Both the position numbers and the translations under genes were made by a program. The notes beneath the pieces are model-generated. The model was given only the letters and a program-made list of their open reading frames with translations, did no database searches and was not told where the DNA came from. From CAZPUS01 sp964589825 (GTDB lineage Bacteria; Fibrobacterota; Chitinivibrionia; Chitinivibrionales; WJKA01), in NCBI GenBank assembly GCA_964589825.1, contig CAZPUS010000014.1:7677-71676 (forward strand): DNA of 64,000 nt. The letters run 5' to 3'. Positions 27,501 to 35,394 of the stretch are shown piece after piece; position 1 is the stretch's first letter, and every line of letters starts with the position of its first letter.

Positions 27501-28703
27501 TTATTTAAATGAGGTAAGGTAGTGAATAAGTTTCTTTACTCTATTCAGACGTTCGGGTTGATTACTTCGCAAAAATGTATAATGCTCCCATATTAATACG
27601 CCTATCAGTAAAATAAACATGTAGATACCTACAATAAGCAATACGATAACGGAGCGTTTTGGTTTACATTTATACTCCGGAACACGCGGCGCATCCACTA
27701 AATACAATGGTGCAAAATTCTTTTTTTGCTTAATTCTGGCCTGTTCCAATTGCTGCTGAAGCATAACGCGTATTTTATCGTATGTTTTTTCCTTTGCCAT
27801 TAGATCGGCAAGCTGAAAAGATAATTCGATGGAACTTGTCAACCCAACAAATACGTCCCTTTTCTTTTTATACTCCATCTCCTTTAATTTTTCTTCCAAT
27901 GCCTTTTTTCTCTGACTTAAGGCTTTTATTTCACTGTAATTGCTGGAGTGTATGCGTGTAAGATAATTAATCTGGTTTTCTATAGAGACAATTTTCGATT
28001 TTACTTCTGCATATGTTTCCAGTACCATTTCCACTTGTTTGTCTACATTATATGTATGGTGTTTGATTTGAAAAGTTTTTAATTTTTTACGTATTGAATC
28101 GAGTTTGTATGCGTATTTTTCTACTCTTTGAGAAATAAACTCCGAAATTTCAACATATTCATTACTGTTTAATTCAAATATTTTTTGCTTTAGCAATTCA
28201 TAAAGATAACCTGCCATATCTGCCGTACGCTGCGGGTCCTTACCAAAAACAGTAACGGAAACGGCAATTACATTCGTTACCCCCAACCCTCCTTCCTCTT
28301 TTTCTTCAATCTGTATATTTTCTTCCAGTTTCCTCAGGCATTGCTCGATAGGATTAGGCGTATCCTCTTTTTCATACACCTTTACCAAATCGAATTTATT
28401 TATAAGATCTATACGCAACTCTTTTGAATACAACAACTCTTTAACCTGCCTTTTAGATAGAAAATATCCGCCTAACAAGTCGGCTGTGCCCAAGCTAATG
28501 CCCTCCGATCCTACCAATAACGACTGCAAGCCGGTACTCGTGGAACTCTTTGGAATAAATACAAACGAAGATTTATATGTCCAAGGCAAAACCAATGCAA
28601 TAATAAGAGCTATTACCGATATAGCTATAAAATTGACAATGATAAAAAGCTTATGCTTCGCCAGTGCGATCACAAAATCGAGCATGTTTAATTCACGTTC
28701 CAT
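27501..28703 (-). CDS. Wzz-type chain-length determinant / polysaccharide co-polymerase
   Basis: A 400-aa protein with the PCP arrangement: a first membrane segment at about 18-38 (LFIIVNFIAISVIALIIALVL), a long periplasmic helical part (IDLINKFDLVKVYEKEDTP; coiled-coil region ENQINYLTRIHSSNYSEIKALSQRKKALEEKL), and a second membrane segment near the C-terminus (KPKRSVIVLLIVGIYMFILLIGVLIWEHY) preceded by the Pro-rich VDAPRVPEYKCKPKR that marks the family. No cytoplasmic tyrosine-kinase domain is attached, so it is of the Wzz/PCP1 rather than Wzc type. It controls chain length in the Wzx/Wzy system. MITE copy C lies upstream. Confidence 0.9.
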   Translation of the reverse strand: MERELNMLDFVIALAKHKLFIIVNFIAISVIALIIALVLPWTYKSSFVFIPKSSTSTGLQSLLVGSEGISLGTADLLGGYFLSKRQVKELLYSKELRIDLINKFDLVKVYEKEDTPNPIEQCLRKLEENIQIEEKEEGGLGVTNVIAVSVTVFGKDPQRTADMAGYLYELLKQKIFELNSNEYVEISEFISQRVEKYAYKLDSIRKKLKTFQIKHHTYNVDKQVEMVLETYAEVKSKIVSIENQINYLTRIHSSNYSEIKALSQRKKALEEKLKEMEYKKKRDVFVGLTSSIELSFQLADLMAKEKTYDKIRVMLQQQLEQARIKQKKNFAPLYLVDAPRVPEYKCKPKRSVIVLLIVGIYMFILLIGVLIWEHYTFLRSNQPERLNRVKKLIHYLTSFK

Positions 28704-28751
28704 AATTTATGCATGTATCCGGTGATAAGTACAAAATACGAAAAATAGAAA

Positions 28752-28839
28752 CCTAAATTGAACGGTTGTTTTGAGGAAAGCTGTTGTAAGCCGCACTGCT
28801 ATTGCAGCAGCTTTCGCAAACAAAAACGCTCGATTTAGG
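28752..28839 (+). mobile_element. MITE-like palindromic element, copy C (88-bp internally deleted form, TSD AGAAA)
   Basis: Has both family ends (CCTAAATTGAACGGTTG and AACGCTCGATTTAGG) and the paired AAAGCTG/CAGCAGCTTT arms, but lacks the outer-centre and central palindrome found in 160-bp copies. AGAAA is repeated exactly at 28747-28751 and 28840-28844. A shorter form with its own target duplication implies that it moved as a unit or was shortened after insertion. Confidence 0.88.
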
Positions 28840-28930
28840 AGAAAATACATTACGCTTCAGTATACTCTCATCTCAGTTCGTTTTAATACCCTGACGAAAC
28901 AGGTAATGTGTGTAGCACTGGTTCTTCCCC

Positions 28931-30772
28931 TCACTCCCCCACCGTAAAACAAGAATCCGACACATCGAACAACACACCCGGATTCGTATAATCGGACACT
29001 CTGATATAACAGCACGACGACACGGCAGACACCGAAGCCCCGCTCTCGACAGAGAAAGAATCGGGAATCACGAACGAAAATTCCATCTGCTGCTGATATA
29101 TGGTATAGGAACCTTTCACTCCCGGCGGTATAGGGGTACTGTAAAGACCGCCTTGCAGCAGCAACTCGAAATTAACCCGTGCGGTGTCACTTGTATAACA
29201 TCGCACAGTCAACGTATCACCAACAGAATATGTTTCTCCCCCATTGGGCTCGCGTATCTCATAATAGGGACCTTGCGTGCTCAGCGTATCGCGCTCACGT
29301 GTGGTATCCACAGCAGGAAGCGATTCCTCTTTAATGCCGCCAAAATGACATGCAACAAAATAGGCCTTCACGTTCTCTTCTTTTGGTGTTAGTCGATGCC
29401 ATGTGTTGGTGTGCCAGTTAACGAGCCATGCACCGCATTCGGGAATGCTCCCGGTCTGCCTTCCCGCTACATACGAGGGATGATTGGTAAAATTCCATCC
29501 CCAGAAATCCGCTTCCGCTCTTGTGGAAGTGATATACTGTGCCGGACAGAAATTGATACTTGTACCATATTCCTGAATATGTTCGGTATAAAAATCAACG
29601 GGTGCATGAGAGGTATGCCTGAATGGAGTGACTACAAATCCGTTATGCCCTTTGGCCGGAATACAGGTGGTATCGAATATCTCCCCCGGATTGTATAACG
29701 CATGCGTCCCGTCTGGAGAAAGTGTGTGGCCGCAGCCGTATACCGACTCATTTACCGGATTGCTCCATTGATAGACATCGTCGGGACCAGCCGTGCCCTC
29801 TCCGTCCCCGGGAATGGTTATGTAGCCCGTCTGATGATAGTGTATATCATCCCGGGCAGGATTTATGGATGCCAGTATTTGGTCACCGGCCACATCCAGC
29901 CCCATTACGTCACCGTTTATTTTATACTGGGGTGACACGTCCGCAATCAGCCGATCATGTGTAATCCGGAATGAGTCTTGCGCAGGTTCGAATCCCGCGG
30001 CGCGTATCTGATGGTCGGTTGCCAGATAGAACACCTCATTGCCGCGGGGACTGTTTTTATAAAAGCCGCATGCAGTGGGATAGTAGGTGTTATTCCCCTG
30101 TGTCGGCAACATGACCGAGCGGGAACCGTCTGGCGATATAAGCCAAAGTTTACGAGATATCAAATCGACATAGCAGATATATTCACCGCTTTCGTGAATA
30201 TCCGGTGTATAGACTTCGTGTGTTTCGGTTTGGGGAATCAGACGCGGCGCATATCGGCGTAGCGGCGAAACCCATAACCCGGTCCTGTTCTCTACCATAA
30301 AAATAAAAAAACCATCCGAAGCACCGGCATACGAATGGTGTACCGTACTGTGCTTTTTGGTATATAGTGGACAGGATTCGGGTGCATTCGCCCTGACTGT
30401 TGCGATCATGGTGTATTTATACGAGCCGCCGTTTTCAAAAACAACGACCTCTATGGTATCGATACCGATATCCGCATGCACCGGCGTCCAGACAAGTCCG
30501 GTATCGGTTACACGTATGTGCGTCGAGCCCTGTGCGATATAAAGGGAATCGACACGCGAAAGCTCGTGTGAACCGAGAGAATCAATGGTCCAGGAGACTC
30601 CGGTATACAACGTATCGATCACCAGCCGCCGCTTCCCTGCCGGAGGAGCGCTCGGGTTGTTTATACACGATACAAAAAGAAGCGCACATACTGCCGCGCC
30701 GTACACCGGCAACAGGCACGATCGCAGCCATCTGCTGCGTTTGTGTCTGCCCGTAATTGCCGCAACGGCCAT
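28931..30772 (-). CDS. Uncharacterised lipoprotein with propeller-like repeats
   Basis: A 613-aa protein. ATG at 30770-30772 overlaps the pyrF stop (TAATG), with GGAG eight bases upstream; this decides the start over an upstream in-frame codon. A leader with Arg/Lys (GRHKRSRWLRSC) and hydrophobic LPVYGAAVCALLFVSC ends in a lipobox Cys at about residue 37. The mature protein begins with a short Ig/Big-like part (GLVWTPVHADIGIDTIEVVV) and has TolB/propeller-like stretches (ESGEYICYVDLISRKLWLISPDGSRS; TLSPDGTHALYN). It ends in EPNGGETYSVGDTLTVRCYTSD, a beta-sandwich motif common in surface proteins of this type. Function unknown. The coupling to pyrF may be accidental. Confidence 0.8.
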   Translation of the reverse strand: MAVAAITGRHKRSRWLRSCLLPVYGAAVCALLFVSCINNPSAPPAGKRRLVIDTLYTGVSWTIDSLGSHELSRVDSLYIAQGSTHIRVTDTGLVWTPVHADIGIDTIEVVVFENGGSYKYTMIATVRANAPESCPLYTKKHSTVHHSYAGASDGFFIFMVENRTGLWVSPLRRYAPRLIPQTETHEVYTPDIHESGEYICYVDLISRKLWLISPDGSRSVMLPTQGNNTYYPTACGFYKNSPRGNEVFYLATDHQIRAAGFEPAQDSFRITHDRLIADVSPQYKINGDVMGLDVAGDQILASINPARDDIHYHQTGYITIPGDGEGTAGPDDVYQWSNPVNESVYGCGHTLSPDGTHALYNPGEIFDTTCIPAKGHNGFVVTPFRHTSHAPVDFYTEHIQEYGTSINFCPAQYITSTRAEADFWGWNFTNHPSYVAGRQTGSIPECGAWLVNWHTNTWHRLTPKEENVKAYFVACHFGGIKEESLPAVDTTRERDTLSTQGPYYEIREPNGGETYSVGDTLTVRCYTSDTARVNFELLLQGGLYSTPIPPGVKGSYTIYQQQMEFSFVIPDSFSVESGASVSAVSSCCYIRVSDYTNPGVLFDVSDSCFTVGE

Positions 30773-31494
30773 TACAACGCCTCCGCAATCGAATGGCATA
30801 CCCGGGCAGCCGCACGGGCAGGGTCCTCGTGTGAGGTGATAGCACGGCCAAGTACCAGAAGCGTGGCACCGTCCTTTATCGCTCCAGCGGGTGTCGCGAC
30901 CCGTTTCTGATCGTGGCTCTCCTGCGGGTCAAGCCTGATACCTGGCGTCACTATTTCGAACCGCTCCGGCAATTGTGTGCGGATATAGACAAGATCTTTT
31001 GCCGCACATACGATTCCGTCCATTTCCGCCTTCACGGCACACCCGGCCAGGTGCGCGACCTGCTCCTGCAGCGCTGCACAGACCTTCAGCTCCTTGTTGA
31101 GCGTTACTTCGTCGATACTGGTAAGTACCGTCACTCCCAGCAGTTTCACCTTTGCGTCACCACTACGCGCCGCCTCAGCCGCTGCTCGCATCATTTGGAC
31201 TCCCCCGCTTGTATGCAGCGTCAGGTAATCGACCCCATGATTGCACGCAGCGAAGACCGCCTTAGCGACCGTATTCGGAATATCGTGAAATTTAAGATCG
31301 AGAAAAAGTGCGCAATCCTTATGCTTAATTACGTCTACTATTTCGGGACCAAACCGTACAAACTGTTCCAGTCCGATTTTGCAGGTACCTACGTATTCAG
31401 CAGTTTGCGACACGAGCGCCATGATTTCTTCTTTTGTCCGGACATTATCAAGGGCAAGCGCGACATACTCACGCGGCGATTTTGTATTTTTCAT
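30772..31494 (-). CDS. pyrF: Orotidine 5'-phosphate decarboxylase
   Basis: A 240-aa protein with the catalytic signature DLKFHDIPNTV (residues 66-76, Lys68/Asp71), ALALDNV at the N-terminal strand, LTLHTSGGVQMM for the phosphate region and VTPGIRLDP near the end. It converts OMP to UMP, the last step of de novo pyrimidine synthesis. It is divergent from pyrK-pyrD, which encode the preceding oxidation step, across 203 bases, so the pyrimidine genes probably share a regulatory region. Its TAA stop overlaps the ATG of the downstream lipoprotein gene. Confidence 0.95.
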   Translation of the reverse strand: MKNTKSPREYVALALDNVRTKEEIMALVSQTAEYVGTCKIGLEQFVRFGPEIVDVIKHKDCALFLDLKFHDIPNTVAKAVFAACNHGVDYLTLHTSGGVQMMRAAAEAARSGDAKVKLLGVTVLTSIDEVTLNKELKVCAALQEQVAHLAGCAVKAEMDGIVCAAKDLVYIRTQLPERFEIVTPGIRLDPQESHDQKRVATPAGAIKDGATLLVLGRAITSHEDPARAAARVCHSIAEAL

Positions 31495-31697
31495 AATTAA
31501 ACCGTTTGTTTGATGTTACATGGTCTTATGTACTACGCATACGCGCAGTGTAAAATTGAACAAGGCTGCGTAACGTGCAGTCATTACAAAATAAATTTCT
31601 TCTGCACCGGATGTGGGTGTTACCATGGCGTTGCAGAAAGTCTCTTTTTTGAGTCACCCCAATCCCGACGCAACGCAATGTATCCGCGCGCAACAAG

Positions 31698-32468
31698 ATG
31701 AAACAATTTACCACTGCAATAGATACCCATGAACGCATTGCACACGACTTCTATCGTCTCGTGCTCGAATGGCCCGAAGAACTAGACCAGCCACGACCCG
31801 GCCAGTTCATCGACATTCGAATTCAGTCGGTATCGGTCCCGTTGCTCCGCCGTCCCTTTGCAATCAGCAATTTCGACAGCACCAGGCGATGTGCCGAAAT
31901 ACTTTATCAGAAAAAAGGAACCGCTACCGGGCTGCTTGCCCAAAAGCATCCGAATGACAAACTCGATATTTTAGGCCCTCTGGGCCGCGGGTTTACCCTG
32001 CAGACGAACGCCGCCGTACTTCTTGCAGGCGGCACCGGTCTGGGACCGATGCGATACCTGCATCAGTGGCTGTTACGCAATAACATCGAGGCGACACTCG
32101 TTGCCGGGTTCACCGACAAGTCGCGTCTTCCCGGGACGCTGTTCGAAAAAAGCGACCCGGTCGCACTATGTACCGATAACGGCTCTGACGGATTCCGCGG
32201 CACACCCATCGATTATTGTGCACAACACAGCATCGCGTGGGCGGCAGATACACGGGTCTATGCGTGTGGTCCGTGGCCGCTTCTTCATGGTGCGCATGAG
32301 TTCGCCCTCAAGAACGGATATGAATGCGAAGTGGGGGTTGAACAGATCATGGCCTGCGGAGTGGGTGCGTGTATGGGATGTACGATACAGGTACGCCGGT
32401 ATCCCGGCTATGCGCGGGTATGCACCGAAGGCCCGGTTTTCGACAGCAGGGAGATCGTATGGACCTGA
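31698..32468 (+). CDS. pyrK: Dihydroorotate dehydrogenase electron-transfer subunit
   Basis: A 256-aa FAD/[2Fe-2S] protein of the ferredoxin-NADP reductase superfamily. N-terminal FAD-binding barrel with LRRPFAISN (RxYS-like), NAD-binding domain with LLAGGTGLGPMRYL, and the C-terminal cluster motif CGVGACMGC with cysteines near 220, 225, 228 and 242. It passes electrons from class 1B dihydroorotate dehydrogenase to NAD+. It overlaps pyrD by ten bases and heads the seven-gene plus-strand operon. No strong Shine-Dalgarno sequence is visible at the ATG. Confidence 0.95.
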   Translation: MKQFTTAIDTHERIAHDFYRLVLEWPEELDQPRPGQFIDIRIQSVSVPLLRRPFAISNFDSTRRCAEILYQKKGTATGLLAQKHPNDKLDILGPLGRGFTLQTNAAVLLAGGTGLGPMRYLHQWLLRNNIEATLVAGFTDKSRLPGTLFEKSDPVALCTDNGSDGFRGTPIDYCAQHSIAWAADTRVYACGPWPLLHGAHEFALKNGYECEVGVEQIMACGVGACMGCTIQVRRYPGYARVCTEGPVFDSREIVWT

Positions 32469-33364
32469 GCGTACAAATCGGAAACCTCACCCTGCCCACA
32501 CCGGTTGGCGTCGCCTCCGGCACATTCGGCTATGGGGTCGAATATTCGGATATTACCGACTTTTCCGCCATTGGAGCGATATTTACCAAAGCGGTAACAC
32601 TTCAGCCGCGCGAAGGCAATGCGGTTCCCCGTCTGATAGAAACCCCCTCCGGCCTGCTCAACTCAATAGGCCTTGCGAATGTCGGCGTGCATCGGTTTAT
32701 CTCCGAAAAAACCGAATTCCTTTCCCAGCTTCCCTGCGCGATTATTCCAAATATTGCAGGGAGTACGATCGAAGAATACAGTGAAGTACTCAGCCTTCTC
32801 GAATCACAGGCATCGGTGGACGGGTATGAAATTAACATATCGTGTCCAAACGTGGCACACGGCGGTCTTGCCTTTGGCACCGATCCGGAGACGGTGTATG
32901 AGCTTACCGCGTGCCTGCGCGACCTTACGGATAAAGCGCTCATTATAAAACTGACGCCGAATGTCACACGCCTGAGCCCCATTGCGTCAGCGGCGGAAAA
33001 CGCGGGAGCCGACGCGGTCTCATGCATCAACACAGTGGTAGGTATGGAAATCGACATCGAGACCGGCAAACCGGTACTGCCCGCCGGAACCGGCGGATTG
33101 TCCGGCCCCGCGATTCGCCCGATCGGTGTCGCCAAAACCTGGGAAGTGGCGCACGCGATATCGATACCGGTTATCGGTATGGGCGGCATTATGACCGGCG
33201 ACGATGCACTGCAGTATCTGCGCGCCGGCGCTGCAGCGGTTCAGATCGGTACCGCGACGTTCGTCGATCCCGCGGTGCATCGCACAATTCTTGACCGCAT
33301 CAGCGGTTTCTGCCGCGCAAAAGGATTCACCTCTCTCAGAGACCTCAGGCACGGCAGCGCCTGA
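32459..33364 (+). CDS. pyrD: Dihydroorotate dehydrogenase, class 1B catalytic subunit
   Basis: A 301-aa FMN TIM-barrel enzyme: MDLSVQIGNLTLPTPVGVASGTFGYG at the start, NSIGLANVGVHRFI for the FMN/substrate loop, YEINISCPNVAHGG with the class 1 catalytic Cys region, IIKLTPNVT, and the C-terminal phosphate motif VIGMGGIMTGDDALQYLRAGAAAVQIGTA. With PyrK next to it, class 1B (NAD-dependent) is secure. The ATG lies inside the pyrK 3' end, giving coupled translation. Confidence 0.95.
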   Translation: MDLSVQIGNLTLPTPVGVASGTFGYGVEYSDITDFSAIGAIFTKAVTLQPREGNAVPRLIETPSGLLNSIGLANVGVHRFISEKTEFLSQLPCAIIPNIAGSTIEEYSEVLSLLESQASVDGYEINISCPNVAHGGLAFGTDPETVYELTACLRDLTDKALIIKLTPNVTRLSPIASAAENAGADAVSCINTVVGMEIDIETGKPVLPAGTGGLSGPAIRPIGVAKTWEVAHAISIPVIGMGGIMTGDDALQYLRAGAAAVQIGTATFVDPAVHRTILDRISGFCRAKGFTSLRDLRHGSA

Positions 33365-33398
33365 CACAACACACATGCATACAAAAGCCGATGGTGTT

Positions 33399-34532
33399 AT
33401 GAATGAAATAGAGTGGAAAAAACTGGTCGGACAACCGCGTATCAAGCAGATGTTCAGTGCGGCGCGTGCGCACAACACGCTTGCGCATGCCTATCTTTTC
33501 AGCGGAATGCCGGGTACCGGCAAGTTTCAGGCGGCGCTGGAGCTGTGCATGAGCCTCTTCTGCACCGATACGGCACACGCCCCCTGCTATGAATGCACGC
33601 AATGCAACAGGTTGCTTCGTTATGCGCATCCCGACTTCAGCTGCGTGTTGCCGCTGCAGACAGATGCGCAGCATCGTGACTCATCGGGATTACTCAACGA
33701 TAAAGGCTGGGATCTGGTTACCCGGACATGTAAAGCGCGTATCGAAAACCCCTACGCGCCGGCAAGCCGCCAACGCGTGCCAACCATTCCCCTCGAAATC
33801 ATCAAAGAAGCGATCCATCTGATACACCGCGGTCCTCTCGATGCTCCGCTCAGTGCAGTTATTTTGGATCAGGTGGAATTTTTAAACCGGGAATCCTCGA
33901 ATGCGCTGTTGAAAACCCTCGAAGAGCCGCCTGAAAATACACTTTTGATTCTCACGACCAACAGGATCAACGCGCTGCTGCCCACGGTGATCTCCCGATG
34001 CCAGAATGTACGCTTCGGCATGCTGGCGCCCCAGGATATAAAAACCATCGTGAGTACCTGCGCACCCGAATGCGAAACTGTAAACCGCGACACGCTTTAT
34101 GCATCCGGTTCGGCAACTCATGCGCTGCGCATGTGTGATGAATCGTACGGATATATAGAAGAAAAAGCACAGCAATTGCTGCACTGCTGCATCAGACGTG
34201 ACTGGGACGACGCGGTCCCGTTAATCGAAGAGCTGCGCGAACACGGCGATTACGAAACCGCCACACAGATATTCTGGTATATTGCCCAGATGCTTCGCTC
34301 ACAGCTGCTGCACAACCTTGCTGTTTCACAAAAATATATTTTCACGACTGTAGCGGATGAACAGAGGCATGTGCACTGTTTTTGCGATCCTTCATGCGGC
34401 GAGCGATTGGCCCGGCTGTGTCAGGATTCTATCAGGGCGATACATGCCCGGGGAAATACCGCACTGGTCTTTACATCTTTTATGAGCAGATTTGGGGAGA
34501 TTATGCACCATGGAACACTCGGCACTGGTTGA
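33399..34532 (+). CDS. holB: DNA polymerase III subunit delta' (clamp-loader)
   Basis: A 377-aa AAA+ protein starting MNEIEWKKLVGQPRIKQMF. Walker A is SGMPGTGKF (about 35-43), the zinc-binding region has CYECTQCNR, and the sensor region is VILDQVEFLNRESSNALLKTLEEPPENTLLILTT followed by ISRCQNVRF (SRC). This is the delta' pattern. An in-frame ATG 24 bases earlier (33375) is possible; neither has a clear Shine-Dalgarno sequence, and the homologous sequence begins at the later one. Its 3' end overlaps ricT. A holB-ricT order is well known in Firmicutes and other phyla. Confidence 0.92.
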   Translation: MNEIEWKKLVGQPRIKQMFSAARAHNTLAHAYLFSGMPGTGKFQAALELCMSLFCTDTAHAPCYECTQCNRLLRYAHPDFSCVLPLQTDAQHRDSSGLLNDKGWDLVTRTCKARIENPYAPASRQRVPTIPLEIIKEAIHLIHRGPLDAPLSAVILDQVEFLNRESSNALLKTLEEPPENTLLILTTNRINALLPTVISRCQNVRFGMLAPQDIKTIVSTCAPECETVNRDTLYASGSATHALRMCDESYGYIEEKAQQLLHCCIRRDWDDAVPLIEELREHGDYETATQIFWYIAQMLRSQLLHNLAVSQKYIFTTVADEQRHVHCFCDPSCGERLARLCQDSIRAIHARGNTALVFTSFMSRFGEIMHHGTLGTG

Positions 34533-35394
34533 AATACGCCTTAAAAAAGATAAAATCGGGAATTTTCTGAACGAAAGTGAACTCGAACTCTCCAGGGGCG
34601 ACCTGGTAGTGGTCGAGACACCGAGCGGCAATACCGTCGGAACGGTCTATTATGTCGGAGACAGAGGAAAACTGAGAGAGTGCTGCGAGGTAAAGCTGAA
34701 AAAAATCCTTCGTAAAGCGACCGAGAAAGATATCGAACGCATGCATGAAATAGGGAATATCGAATCGGATGCACTCAAGAGCTGCAAGAAAAAGATCAAA
34801 GAGTACAATCTTCGCATGAAACTCGTTGATGTCGAAATGCAGTTCGATAAAAGCAAGCTCACGTTTTACTTCACCGCTCCGCAGCGGGTCGATTTCAGAG
34901 CGCTGGTAAAAGAGCTTGCCGGGATCTACTGCACGCGAATCGAGCTAAAACAGATAGGCGTGCGGGATGAGACCAAACGCTTCGGTGGCTACGGTATCTG
35001 CGGGCAGCGCCTGTGCTGCAACGCGTTTCTCAACGAATTCGAACAGATAACTACACAGATGGCCAAGGACCAGCAGCTTTCGCTCAACCCGAGCAAGATC
35101 TCGGGGCTGTGCGGCAGACTCTTCTGCTGCCTCAGGTATGAAGAGGATGCCTACAAAGACGAAGTAGAAAAATTTCCCGCCTCCGGAAGTACCATTAAAA
35201 TCAACGATAAAAACGCAACCATACTGTCGATAAATATATTTTCCCGTACTGCACTTATCGTGTATGAGGACGGAAATTATGCGCATGTATCGCCTGAAGA
35301 AATTGAACGGGGACGGACCGAAGAGCATGCGCCTTTTGACGAAAACAACACCGGGGAACAAGCCGGGGATTATAACGCAGGAGCAACACAATGA
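34510..35394 (+). CDS. ricT: PSP1-domain protein (RicT/YaaT-like)
   Basis: A 294-aa protein with the PSP1 domain signature: GDLVVVETPSGNTVGTV near the N-terminus and the Cys-rich core YGICGQRLCCNAFLNEF and ISGLCGRLFCCLRYEEDAY. In Bacillus, YaaT/RicT joins RicA and RicF in an Fe-S-bearing complex that affects RNase Y and sporulation phosphorelay; in other phyla the role is unknown. The start at 34510 is used because GGGGAG lies about ten bases before it and it begins within holB (23-base overlap). The TGA overlaps the metG ATG (ATGA). The acidic C-terminal tail after about residue 260 is low-complexity. Confidence 0.92.
   Translation: MEHSALVEIRLKKDKIGNFLNESELELSRGDLVVVETPSGNTVGTVYYVGDRGKLRECCEVKLKKILRKATEKDIERMHEIGNIESDALKSCKKKIKEYNLRMKLVDVEMQFDKSKLTFYFTAPQRVDFRALVKELAGIYCTRIELKQIGVRDETKRFGGYGICGQRLCCNAFLNEFEQITTQMAKDQQLSLNPSKISGLCGRLFCCLRYEEDAYKDEVEKFPASGSTIKINDKNATILSINIFSRTALIVYEDGNYAHVSPEEIERGRTEEHAPFDENNTGEQAGDYNAGATQ

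Noticed and set aside
33204..33398. N-terminal extension of holB into pyrD
   Set aside because: The upstream in-frame sequence is the pyrD gene in another frame and has no clamp-loader similarity; delta' homology begins at MNEIEWKKLVGQ.
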